Positions 1-5,598 of a DNA stretch of 7,689 nucleotides are shown here, piece by piece. This stretch comes from Desulfovibrionales bacterium (GTDB taxonomy: Bacteria; Desulfobacterota; Desulfovibrionia; Desulfovibrionales; Desulfomicrobiaceae): assembly GCA_012727515.1 (NCBI GenBank), contig JAAYGZ010000357.1, positions 1 to 7,689 of the forward strand, written 5' to 3'. A program made the position numbers and the translations under genes. The notes beneath the pieces were generated by a model. That model was not told the DNA's origin, did not search any database, and worked only from the letters and a program-made list of their open reading frames with translations. Position 1 is the first letter of the stretch, and each line of letters starts with the position of its first letter.

Positions 1-71
1 GTCATACATTCCGCTATGAATCCAAGGCACCGGACAATCTCCTGCCATCTATGGACGAAGTAAAATCCTGA
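1..71 (+). CDS. 3' end of an unidentified gene (partial)
   Basis: The reading frame starting at base 3 is open from the window edge to a TGA at 69-71 and gives 22 residues, ending in PSMDEVKS. The composition (charged and polar, mixed) looks like a real protein C-terminus. The other two + frames also close early (TGA at 14-16, TAA at 61-63). The frame is too short to name a family or prove it is coding. A strong hairpin about 80 bases downstream and a convergent gene on the other strand fit a transcription unit ending here. It could equally be non-coding sequence. Confidence 0.3.
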   Translation, partial: HTFRYESKAPDNLLPSMDEVKS

Positions 72-153
72 GGAAATACGGATCAACAGACCGTGCTCAT
101 GGCGACGGCCATGGCAGAACAAGGCCGCGCGGGCCGCGCGTCCCGTACAATCA

Positions 154-180
154 CAGGGGTGAGTTTGTGACTCGCCCCTG
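154..180. terminator. Hairpin between convergent genes, possible bidirectional terminator
   Basis: An 11-base-pair stem (CAGGGGTGAGT paired with ACTCGCCCCTG, one T-G wobble) encloses a 5-base loop. It lies between the possible + strand gene end at 71 and the - strand hsp20 stop at 253, where a terminator serving both units would be expected. Neither side has a clear run of T, so intrinsic termination is only an inference. Just upstream, a 9-base GC-rich unit GGCCGCGCG is repeated in tandem (123-131 and 132-140). Confidence 0.45.
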
Positions 181-252
181 CTGTACACACCTCACTAGTA
201 CCCCGATCTGCCTGCCCTGCCTGGCTCCACAAGGAGCAGAGCATCACGCGTC

Positions 253-705
253 CTACTCGCCAGCAATATGTATTTTTCGGTTTCTGCCCTGCTCACGTGT
301 ACGCCGTGGCACCTGGATACACAGCAGGCCATCTTTCATACGTGCAACTGCGGCCTGGGGGTCAAAATCTTCCGGCAGAACAAAGCGACGCGCAAACAGG
401 CCATGAGAGCACTCCAGAGCATGGTAGGTTGTCACAGCATCGTCTTCACGCAGCATCCGTTCTCCACAGATAAAAAGCTCGCTATCATGTGCTTCAAGCA
501 GTACAGCTTCGTGGCTCAGGCCTGGAAGCTCAACAACAATTTCTATATGTTCCGCACACTCCACAACATTGGCCACAGGTAAAAACTGAATGCCGCATTT
601 GCTTTGCAGGGCTGTCATGGACGCGCTGCCCGTATCAGAGCGCCGCAGTTCCTCTCGCAAACATTCTGCACTACTCCAGGATTCCCAGGGAAAAACCTTT
701 GTCAT
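253..705 (-). CDS. Small heat-shock protein, Hsp20 / alpha-crystallin family
   Basis: A 150-residue ATP-independent holdase chaperone, expected to be cytoplasmic and oligomeric. The alpha-crystallin domain spans about residues 41-134. It contains the beta-strand pattern IEIVVELPGL (about 54-63), LFICGER (77-83) and the near-C-terminal signature ARMKDGLLCIQVP (121-133), the family's A-x-x-x-[DN]-G-[VL]-L motif. The tail has the I-x-I oligomerisation motif at I145-H-I147. The ATG at 705 was chosen because GAGG (711-714) lies 5 bases upstream. The open frame continues to 819, but that part runs into a repeat element and its translation looks non-protein-like. A -10-like TATATT lies at 723-728 (- strand); no convincing sigma-32 promoter was seen. 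Six cysteines (15, 37, 50, 80, 99, 129) are many for this family. The family assignment is firm; the client range is unknown. Confidence 0.88.
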   Translation of the reverse strand: MTKVFPWESWSSAECLREELRRSDTGSASMTALQSKCGIQFLPVANVVECAEHIEIVVELPGLSHEAVLLEAHDSELFICGERMLREDDAVTTYHALECSHGLFARRFVLPEDFDPQAAVARMKDGLLCIQVPRRTREQGRNRKIHIAGE

Positions 706-710
706 CTCAA

Positions 711-714
711 CCTC
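711..714 (-). promoter_or_regulatory. Ribosome binding site of the hsp20 gene
   Basis: GAGG lies five bases before the ATG at 705 on the - strand. It fixes the start at residue 39 of the longer open frame that begins at 819, and excludes the repeat-derived N-terminal extension. Confidence 0.6.
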
Positions 715-774
715 ATCCACACAATATAACAATAAATGACGCACTGTAAGGAAACGCTGATGACATCGAAACAA

Positions 775-894
775 GTCATTGCGACCGCGAGGAATCAAAG
801 CGGGAAGCGCTGCGCTCATCCAGAATCTTTGATTTACATGGGTTATATTTCCGCGTCGCTACGCTCTCCCCAGAGGGCATAAACTCGCAATAAC
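775..894. repeat. Nested inverted-repeat element, probable dispersed intergenic repeat
   Basis: The outer arms GTCATTGCGA (775-784) and TCGCAATAAC (885-894) are inverted copies matching at 9 of 10 positions. Inside, AATCAAAG (793-800) and CTTTGATT (827-834) are a perfect 8-base inverted pair enclosing AGCGC-T-GCGCT (806-816). The right half holds CCGCGTCGCTACGCTCTCCC (851-870). The wording GTCATTGCGA plus CGTCGC-TACGCTC resembles a dispersed intergenic repeat often seen in Desulfobacterota genomes; that resemblance is from memory and untested. The element fills most of the gap between the hsp20 start and the downstream end of the zinc-ribbon gene. It could be a REP- or MITE-like unit, or a degenerate relic. 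Confidence 0.45.
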
Positions 895-930
895 GGAATT
901 ATTCAGTATTTCCTTAAATAATACAGCAAG

Positions 931-1371
931 CTACCATAATAAATATACAAGAAGCGCTACGGCCACACAGGCTCCAACCGCATAGACCCAGCGTGGTTTT
1001 TCATCCCGAACAACATAAATACCCCCGCCCATGCTTATTCCTTCTACAGGCTGGCTATTCTGCGCAGGCTGTTCCTTGGCTTCGGCCATGTCCTGTGCCT
1101 CCAGGCCCCGATTACGGCGATCAATTTCTTCCAGCGCAAGGGCGTAGATAACTCCGCATTTAGGGCATTCATAACCAGAGGTCAGGCCGTCATCAGCAGG
1201 AGTGCGCTCATACTGACATTTTGGACAGATCTCCAGGCGCACAAGCAATTTTTCAGCAAATTCCGGGGAAATATCTGTCTCAGTTATGCCCTCTTCTGAA
1301 ACAAGCTCTTCTGCGCTCTCTTCTTCAAGAACCAGCTTCTCAGGAATCTCCAGGTGAGGTTCTGTGTTCAT
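931..1371 (-). CDS. Zinc-ribbon protein with C-terminal membrane anchor
   Basis: A 146-residue protein of unknown function. The first 45 residues are very acidic, with many Glu in EEESAEELVSEEG. A zinc ribbon follows with paired knuckles C49-P-K-C52 and C69-P-K-C72-G-V-I-Y, separated by 16 residues. The pattern CPKCxYxRxPxD...YxCPKCGVxYA is found in a loose group of small bacterial membrane-linked zinc-ribbon proteins. Residues 83-127 are a hydrophilic linker rich in Gln, Glu and Ala. About 128-145 form one hydrophobic helix ending in LLVYLLW, so the protein is probably tail-anchored with the ribbon in the cytoplasm. The start has AGGAG (1378-1382) six bases upstream. It is divergent from the hdr-flx operon and shares its control region, but nothing in the sequence ties it to that operon's function. 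Confidence 0.75.
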   Translation of the reverse strand: MNTEPHLEIPEKLVLEEESAEELVSEEGITETDISPEFAEKLLVRLEICPKCQYERTPADDGLTSGYECPKCGVIYALALEEIDRRNRGLEAQDMAEAKEQPAQNSQPVEGISMGGGIYVVRDEKPRWVYAVGACVAVALLVYLLW

Positions 1372-1501
1372 ACTCAGCTCCTGTACGTGTTTTCTTGTGT
1401 CTCGCTATCCATGCTTGCAGCAGAAATCCAGCCTTTATTGCACAGCACATCCAAGGCCAACATGGTGGCATGCACTGGACAAGCTCAGGAAAGCGAGACT
1501 A

Positions 1502-1517
1502 TGGCATTGAATCTGCT
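1502..1517 (+). promoter_or_regulatory. Sigma-54 (-24/-12) promoter candidate for the hdr-flx operon
   Basis: TGGCAT (1502-1507), five bases, then CTGCT (1513-1517) matches the RpoN consensus TGGCAC-N5-TTGCW at nine of eleven positions. The invariant GG and GC are exactly ten bases apart. Transcription would start near 1528, giving a leader of about 160 bases before hdrC. No comparable sigma-70 -35/-10 pair was seen in the region. Sigma-54 promoters need an activator bound upstream; no clear activator site was identified, although about 130 bases are available between this site and the divergent gene. The match is by eye and not experimental. Confidence 0.5.
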
Positions 1518-1536
1518 TAGAGGGGATGTTATCTCT

Positions 1537-1569
1537 CACAGGTTCATGCGTTGTGCGTCCATGCCTGTG
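1537..1569 (+). promoter_or_regulatory. Leader hairpin near the predicted hdr-flx transcript start
   Basis: CACAGG (1537-1542) pairs with CCTGTG (1564-1569), and after a 2-base bulge CATG (1545-1548) pairs with CATG (1560-1563), leaving an 11-base loop. That is ten base pairs in all. It would lie about ten bases from the 5' end of a transcript started at the sigma-54-type site. It might stabilise the message or be chance; no T-run follows, so it is not a typical terminator. Confidence 0.3.
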
Positions 1570-1653
1570 TCCTTCTGTGCCATTATGCACCAAGTATGCT
1601 GTGTCAGAATGAAGCAAACAGAAGCCCAGGACCGGACAAATTTCATCCTAACC

Positions 1654-1668
1654 GAACGGCCACCGTTC
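1654..1668 (+). promoter_or_regulatory. Short perfect hairpin just upstream of hdrC
   Basis: GAACGG (1654-1659), loop CCA, CCGTTC (1663-1668) is a perfect 6-base-pair stem followed by TTT (1669-1671). It ends 17 bases before the chosen hdrC ATG, where a ribosome binding site would normally be prepared, and no Shine-Dalgarno sequence is seen there. It could modulate hdrC translation or act as a weak attenuator; both are inference. Confidence 0.3.
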
Positions 1669-1685
1669 TTTACCGCAAGTTGGGT

Positions 1686-2252
1686 ATGCCTATGCAAATC
1701 TTTGATCTTGCCGCCGCTGACCATGCGTTTATCGCCGAGGTTCAGGCCCGCAGTCATCAGGACATCAAGACCTGCTACCAGTGCGGCAACTGTACGGCCG
1801 GATGTCCGTACACCTTTGCCTATGACTATTCGGTCAGTCAGATTATGCGTCTGATTCAGACCGGGCAAAAAGATGCGGTCTTAAAAAGCCGCTCCATCTG
1901 GCTCTGTGGTTCGTGTCAGTCCTGTACCACACGCTGTCCGAACAACATTGATGTTGCCCTGATTATGGATGTCTGCCGTCACATGGCGCGTGAGGCCGGC
2001 TATGCCACGGAACGCGCTGTAAAAGTCTTTGCCGACTCCTTTTTGAACTCTGTTTCCCGTTATGGTCGGGCCTTTGAACTGGGTTTGATGACTGAGTACA
2101 TGGCCAGATCAGGTCGAATTTTTACTGATGTGGATTTGGCGCCCTCAGCACTCATGCGCAACAAACTTCCGTTTAAGCCGCACCGGATTCAGGGACGCGA
2201 TCAGGTAGCCCGCATTTTTGAGCGATTCCGCAAGGGAGGTGCCCATGCATAA
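1686..2252 (+). CDS. hdrC: Heterodisulfide reductase subunit C (HdrC), electron relay
   Basis: A 188-residue soluble ferredoxin-like subunit that passes electrons from HdrA to HdrB. Two [4Fe-4S] motifs are intact: C30-x2-C33-x2-C36-x3-C40-P (CYQCGNCTAGCP) and C74-x2-C77-x2-C80-x3-C84-P (CGSCQSCTTRCP). The alpha-helical C-terminal half and the length fit HdrC. The start is uncertain: ATG 1686 (MPMQIFDL) is chosen because homologues begin close to this point, with ATG 1692 or TTG 1680 as alternatives. None has a clear Shine-Dalgarno. The frame is open back to 1551, but the extension looks non-coding. The 3' end overlaps hdrB by 8 bases, suggesting coupled translation. It is the first gene of the operon, probably under the sigma-54-type site at 1502-1517. 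Confidence 0.9.
   Translation: MPMQIFDLAAADHAFIAEVQARSHQDIKTCYQCGNCTAGCPYTFAYDYSVSQIMRLIQTGQKDAVLKSRSIWLCGSCQSCTTRCPNNIDVALIMDVCRHMAREAGYATERAVKVFADSFLNSVSRYGRAFELGLMTEYMARSGRIFTDVDLAPSALMRNKLPFKPHRIQGRDQVARIFERFRKGGAHA
2234..2239 (+). promoter_or_regulatory. Ribosome binding site of hdrB
   Basis: GGGAGG lies inside the end of hdrC, five bases before ATG 2245. It decides the hdrB start, since the open frame itself extends back to 2218. Confidence 0.75.
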
Positions 2253-3129
2253 CATCGCCTATTATCCAGGCTGTTCTGGCCAGGGCACATCAACGGAATA
2301 TGACCGCTCTACCCGCGCCATCTGCCAGGCTCTGGATATTGCGCTGACCGATGTGGAAGACTGGAGCTGTTGTGGATCTTCCCCTGCCCACACAGTAAAC
2401 CATGTACTTTCTGCGGCCTTATCTGCCCGCAACCTGGCTCAGGTAGAAGCCATGGGCATGACCAGGGTGGCCACGCCCTGTCCAAGCTGTCTGAGCAATC
2501 TGCGCACAGCCACCCATAAAATGAAGGACCCGGACTTTCAGAGCAAAGCCAATGCCCTGCTGGACACACCATACCGCAATACCGTGGATGTTCAGTCTGT
2601 GCTCCAGGTTTTAGCCGAGCATGTTGACCCTGAGTATATTAAATCCAAAGTGGTCAATCCGCTGACCGGCATTAAAATCGCCTGTTATTATGGTTGTATC
2701 ATGAACCGTCCGCCTGCGCTCATGCAGTTTGATCACCATGAAAACCCCATGGCCATGGACAACCTGATGGCTGCCATTGGCGCTGAAGTTGTGCCATTTC
2801 CTCTCAAGGTTGAATGTTGTGGTGCGTCATTTGGCATTCCGCGAGGTGACATTGTACACAAACTCTCGGGCAAACTGCTTGATGCTGGTCGCCGCCTTGG
2901 GGCTGACTGTTTTGTCACGGCCTGTCCGCTCTGTCAGATGAACCTGGATTTGCGCCAGGGCCAGATCAATGATGCCTTGCACGAAAATTTCAAAATCCCG
3001 ATTTTCTACTATACCCAGCTACTGGGCTATGCTCTGGGGCTGGACCGTGCAGAACTCGGCTTTGAAAAACTGTGCGTGGACCCTCGCCGCGCCTTAGGCA
3101 AGATCAAACAACCGGCACAGACCAGGTAG
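2245..3129 (+). CDS. hdrB: Heterodisulfide reductase subunit B (HdrB), catalytic, two CCG domains
   Basis: A 294-residue catalytic subunit that reduces a disulfide on two non-cubane [4Fe-4S] clusters. Both CCG domains have all five cysteines: C10, C42-C43-G, C79-x2-C82, and C151, C191-C192-G, C227-x2-C230. Spacing (31 and 35 residues in the first, 39 and 34 in the second) agrees with methanogen HdrB, so both clusters should assemble. In methanogens the substrate is CoM-S-S-CoB. Sulfate reducers lack these cofactors, and DsrC (trisulfide or disulfide form) is the proposed partner; that is inferred here, as no dsrC is in the window. The start at 2245 is set by GGGAGG five bases upstream and gives the usual short N-terminus before YYPGC. 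The gene overlaps hdrC by 8 bases and is followed by hdrA after 10 bases. Confidence 0.94.
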   Translation: MHNIAYYPGCSGQGTSTEYDRSTRAICQALDIALTDVEDWSCCGSSPAHTVNHVLSAALSARNLAQVEAMGMTRVATPCPSCLSNLRTATHKMKDPDFQSKANALLDTPYRNTVDVQSVLQVLAEHVDPEYIKSKVVNPLTGIKIACYYGCIMNRPPALMQFDHHENPMAMDNLMAAIGAEVVPFPLKVECCGASFGIPRGDIVHKLSGKLLDAGRRLGADCFVTACPLCQMNLDLRQGQINDALHENFKIPIFYYTQLLGYALGLDRAELGFEKLCVDPRRALGKIKQPAQTR

Positions 3130-3139
3130 GGAGGACGCG

Positions 3140-5122
3140 ATGCGAATTGGTGTTTTTATCTGCCATTGCGGCAGCAATATTGCCGGAACTGTGGATTGTC
3201 CCAGTGTTGCGGCCACGGCCCTGACCTATCCTGACGTGGTTTTTTCCACTGACACCATGTATGCCTGTTCTGAACCAGGCCAGGATGCCATTATTCAGGC
3301 CGTGAAAGAAAAAAATCTCGATGGCGTGGTGGTGGCCTCATGTACTCCGCGCATGCACGAACAGACTTTTCGCCGGGCCGTGGAGCGGGCTGGACTGAAC
3401 AGGTATATGTTTGAAATGGCCAATATCCGCGAGCATGTCTCCTGGATCGGCAAAACAAAAGACCTCAATACCAACAAGGCCGCTGAACTGGTGCGCATGG
3501 CCGTGGAAAAACTGCGCCGCAACCGTCCCTTGTTTGCCAAGCGTTTTGAAACAGTCAAACGGGTGCTTGTTATTGGCGGCGGCGTGGCTGGAATCCAGGC
3601 AGCCCTGGACTGTGCGGACGGTGGTCAGGAAGTGGTCCTTGTGGAGCGTGAACAGAGCATTGGCGGAAAAATGGCCAAGCTCGACAAGACCTTTCCCACA
3701 GTGGACTGTTCCTCCTGCGTCCTTGGCCCCAAAATGGTTGATATTGCCCAGCACCCCAACATCACGCTCTATACCTGCTCAGAAGTGGAAAGCGTGGGCG
3801 GTTATGTGGGTAATTTTCAGGTCACCATCCGCAAAAAAGCCACCTATGTGGACTGGAGCAAATGCACAGGCTGTGGGCTGTGCGTGGAAAAATGCCCCAG
3901 CCGCAAACATCCGGACACATTTAATGAAGGCCTGTGCACGGCCCCATCCATTAACATTCCCTTTCCCCAGGCCATTCCCAAAAAAGCAGCCATCAATGCT
4001 GCGTCCTGCATCATGCTGACCAAGGGCAAATGCGGCGTGTGCGCCAAAGTCTGTCCGGTCAAGTGTATTGATTTCGAACAAAAAGACGAGCTGGTTACCG
4101 TGGACGTGGGCGCTGTGGTTGTGGCCACTGGCTATGACCTTTTTGATTGGCATAAATATCCGCAATACGGGGAAGGTCGCTACAAAGACGTTATTACCAG
4201 TATGCAGTATGAGCGCCTGCTCTCTGCCTCTGGCCCCACTGGCGGGCACATCAAACGCCCATCAGATGGAAAAGAACCCAAAAATGTGGTTTTTATCCAG
4301 TGCGTGGGTTCCCGCGACCGCTCTGTGAATCGGCCCTATTGCTCCGGGTTTTGCTGCATGTACACGGCCAAGCAGGCCATTTTAACCAAGGATCATGTTC
4401 CGGATTCCCAGTCCTTTGTTTTTTATATGGATATCCGTTCACCTGGCAAAATGTACGATGAGTTCACCCGCCGGGCCATGGAAGAATACGGCGCACAATA
4501 TGTGCGTGGCCGCGTGTCCATGATTTATCCTCAGGATGACAAGCTCATTGTGCGCGGCGCAGACACCCTGGCCGGCACACAGGTTGAGGTTCCGGCTGAT
4601 CTGGTGGTTCTGGCCGTGGGTGCGGAATCTGCCAGAGGCGCTGTGCAGCTTGGTGAAAAGCTGCGCGTGGCCCCGGACCAGTATGGCTTTTTTGTGGAAA
4701 GCCACCCCAAACTCAAACCCGTGGAAACCAATACTGCGGGCGTGTTTCTGGCCGGAGCCTGCCAGGGCCCCAAGGATATTCCCGCTTCGGTGGGCCAGGG
4801 CAGTGCCGCAGCGTCCAAGGTGCTGGGCCTGTTATCCAAAAAAGAGCTGGAATCTGATCCGGCTGTGTCACGGGTTAATCCAGGCCGCTGTGTGGGCTGT
4901 GGCAAATGTGTCCAGACCTGCCCCTTTGGCGCCATCAAGATGATTGAAGATCGTTTTGGCAATCCCAAGGCTGAGGTTATTGATACGGTCTGCCAGGGCT
5001 GCGGTATCTGTACCGTGACCTGTCCTCAGGGCGCGATTCAGCTTGAACATTTCACTGACAACCAGATCCTCGCGGAGGTAAACGCCTTATGCCCGCCCAA
5101 GATGTTCGCGAACTTCGAATAG
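3140..5122 (+). CDS. hdrA: Heterodisulfide reductase subunit A (HdrA), FAD electron-bifurcating subunit
   Basis: A 660-residue full-length HdrA that holds the bifurcating FAD and splits electron pairs between ferredoxin and the HdrBC branch. Domains in order: N-terminal domain (about 1-135; ICHCGSN, ASCTPRMHE); thioredoxin-reductase-like FAD fold starting with VLVIGGGVAG (142-151); inserted ferredoxin domain with C242-x2-C245-x2-C248-x3-C252 and C290-x7-C298-x2-C301-x3-C305; return to the FAD fold with the HdrA-specific cluster ligands C388, C401, C405, C406; FAD motif around LAGACQGPKDIPASVGQG (537-554); C-terminal two-cluster ferredoxin (C584/587/590/594 and C618/621/624/628). E358 and K411 occupy the positions recalled for the flavin-near Glu and Lys of the methanogen structure. 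GGGAGG (3129-3134) overlaps the hdrB stop. The last 34 bases overlap flxD. No key residue appears missing. Confidence 0.95.
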   Translation: MRIGVFICHCGSNIAGTVDCPSVAATALTYPDVVFSTDTMYACSEPGQDAIIQAVKEKNLDGVVVASCTPRMHEQTFRRAVERAGLNRYMFEMANIREHVSWIGKTKDLNTNKAAELVRMAVEKLRRNRPLFAKRFETVKRVLVIGGGVAGIQAALDCADGGQEVVLVEREQSIGGKMAKLDKTFPTVDCSSCVLGPKMVDIAQHPNITLYTCSEVESVGGYVGNFQVTIRKKATYVDWSKCTGCGLCVEKCPSRKHPDTFNEGLCTAPSINIPFPQAIPKKAAINAASCIMLTKGKCGVCAKVCPVKCIDFEQKDELVTVDVGAVVVATGYDLFDWHKYPQYGEGRYKDVITSMQYERLLSASGPTGGHIKRPSDGKEPKNVVFIQCVGSRDRSVNRPYCSGFCCMYTAKQAILTKDHVPDSQSFVFYMDIRSPGKMYDEFTRRAMEEYGAQYVRGRVSMIYPQDDKLIVRGADTLAGTQVEVPADLVVLAVGAESARGAVQLGEKLRVAPDQYGFFVESHPKLKPVETNTAGVFLAGACQGPKDIPASVGQGSAAASKVLGLLSKKELESDPAVSRVNPGRCVGCGKCVQTCPFGAIKMIEDRFGNPKAEVIDTVCQGCGICTVTCPQGAIQLEHFTDNQILAEVNALCPPKMFANFE

Positions 5123-5580
5123 TTGGCTTTTTATGTAACTGGTGCTCCTACGGCGGCGCGGACACGGCAGGAGTTGGGCGGTTTTCTCAGCCCACAGACT
5201 TGCGCATTATCCGCGTGCCCTGCTCCGGGCGCATTGACCCCTTGTTTATTGTCCGCGCCCTGCTCAATGGCGCTGATGGTGTGCTGGTTTCCGGCTGCCA
5301 TCCTCGTGATTGTCATTACGCTGAAGGCAATTTCTACGCCCGCCGCAGGCTGGAGCTGTTAAAACGCTTTTTGCCTGTTACTGGGTTTGATGCCCGGCGC
5401 TTTGAATACACCTGGGTTTCAGCTTCAGAAGGACAGCGCTGGCAGCATGTGGTCACGGAGTTTACCCGTCGCATTCATGAGCTTGGCCCGGCCCCGAACT
5501 TTAATCCAGCTTCTGAAATGGATTGGAACGCCCTGGCATTGCACGCAGCACAGGGGCAGACCTGCCCTTGTCACGGATAG
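5089..5580 (+). CDS. flxD: FlxD / MvhD-type [2Fe-2S] subunit linking to HdrA
   Basis: A 163-residue protein of the MvhD / FlpD family, which docks on HdrA and delivers electrons to its FAD. The five family cysteines are present: C16-N-W-C19 (followed by SYGGADTAG), C45 in RVPCSGR, and C70 and C75 in GCHPRDCHY. Four of these bind the [2Fe-2S] cluster in the family. The usual MvhD length is about 140 residues; this one carries a longer tail ending in TCPCHG with C159 and C161, whose role is unknown. ATG 5089 lies inside the end of hdrA (34-base overlap), with GGAGG at 5074-5078 ten bases upstream, so it is probably translationally coupled. It is called flxD rather than mvhD because the following genes are flxC, flxB and flxA, not the MvhAG hydrogenase subunits. 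Confidence 0.9.
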   Translation: MPAQDVRELRIVGFLCNWCSYGGADTAGVGRFSQPTDLRIIRVPCSGRIDPLFIVRALLNGADGVLVSGCHPRDCHYAEGNFYARRRLELLKRFLPVTGFDARRFEYTWVSASEGQRWQHVVTEFTRRIHELGPAPNFNPASEMDWNALALHAAQGQTCPCHG

Positions 5581-5598
5581 TTTATTCAAGGAGATCGT

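Larger units (their letters stand above)
1372..1685. other. Divergent intergenic control region
   Basis: These 314 bases separate the start of the - strand zinc-ribbon gene from hdrC on the + strand. The open frames here have no ribosome binding site or recognisable protein pattern, so no gene is called. The hdrC frame is open back to a TTG at 1551, but that extension (Cys- and His-rich, no homology recognised) looks non-coding. The region holds the zinc-ribbon gene's AGGAG, a sigma-54-type promoter match and two hairpins, listed separately. Two 8-base inverted arms, GTCTCGCT (1399-1406) and AGCGAGAC (1492-1499), lie upstream of the promoter match; their role, if any, is unknown. Confidence 0.6.

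Noticed and set aside
123..140. Tandem GGCCGCGCG pair as a functional repeat or origin element
   Set aside because: Only two 9-base copies of low-complexity GC-rich sequence; noted under the hairpin and not called separately.
224..237. GCTCC-ACAA-GGAGC hairpin downstream of hsp20 as its terminator
   Set aside because: The stem is only five base pairs with no T-run on the - strand side; the 154-180 hairpin is much stronger.
706..819. N-terminal extension of the Hsp20 reading frame back to an ATG at 819
   Set aside because: It runs into the inverted-repeat element and reads like repeat-derived peptide; the GAGG at 711-714 supports the ATG at 705 instead.
1399..1499. Inverted arms GTCTCGCT (1399-1406) and AGCGAGAC (1492-1499) as an activator or operator site
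   Set aside because: Only 8 bases each and 85 bases apart, with no inner symmetry in either arm; an 8-base inverted match in such a region can occur by chance.
1435..1617. Small - strand open frame in the control region
   Set aside because: No ribosome binding site and no recognisable protein pattern; it overlaps the promoter match and leader hairpin.
1551..1685. Upstream extension of hdrC from a TTG at 1551 or ATG at 1596
   Set aside because: No ribosome binding site precedes either, the residues do not resemble HdrC, and the sigma-54-type start and a hairpin fall in or near this stretch. Not fully excluded.
3411..4019. Long open frames in other phases within hdrA on both strands
   Set aside because: They are shadows of the strongly conserved HdrA coding sequence, with Trp-, Pro- and Ala-rich, non-protein-like translations.
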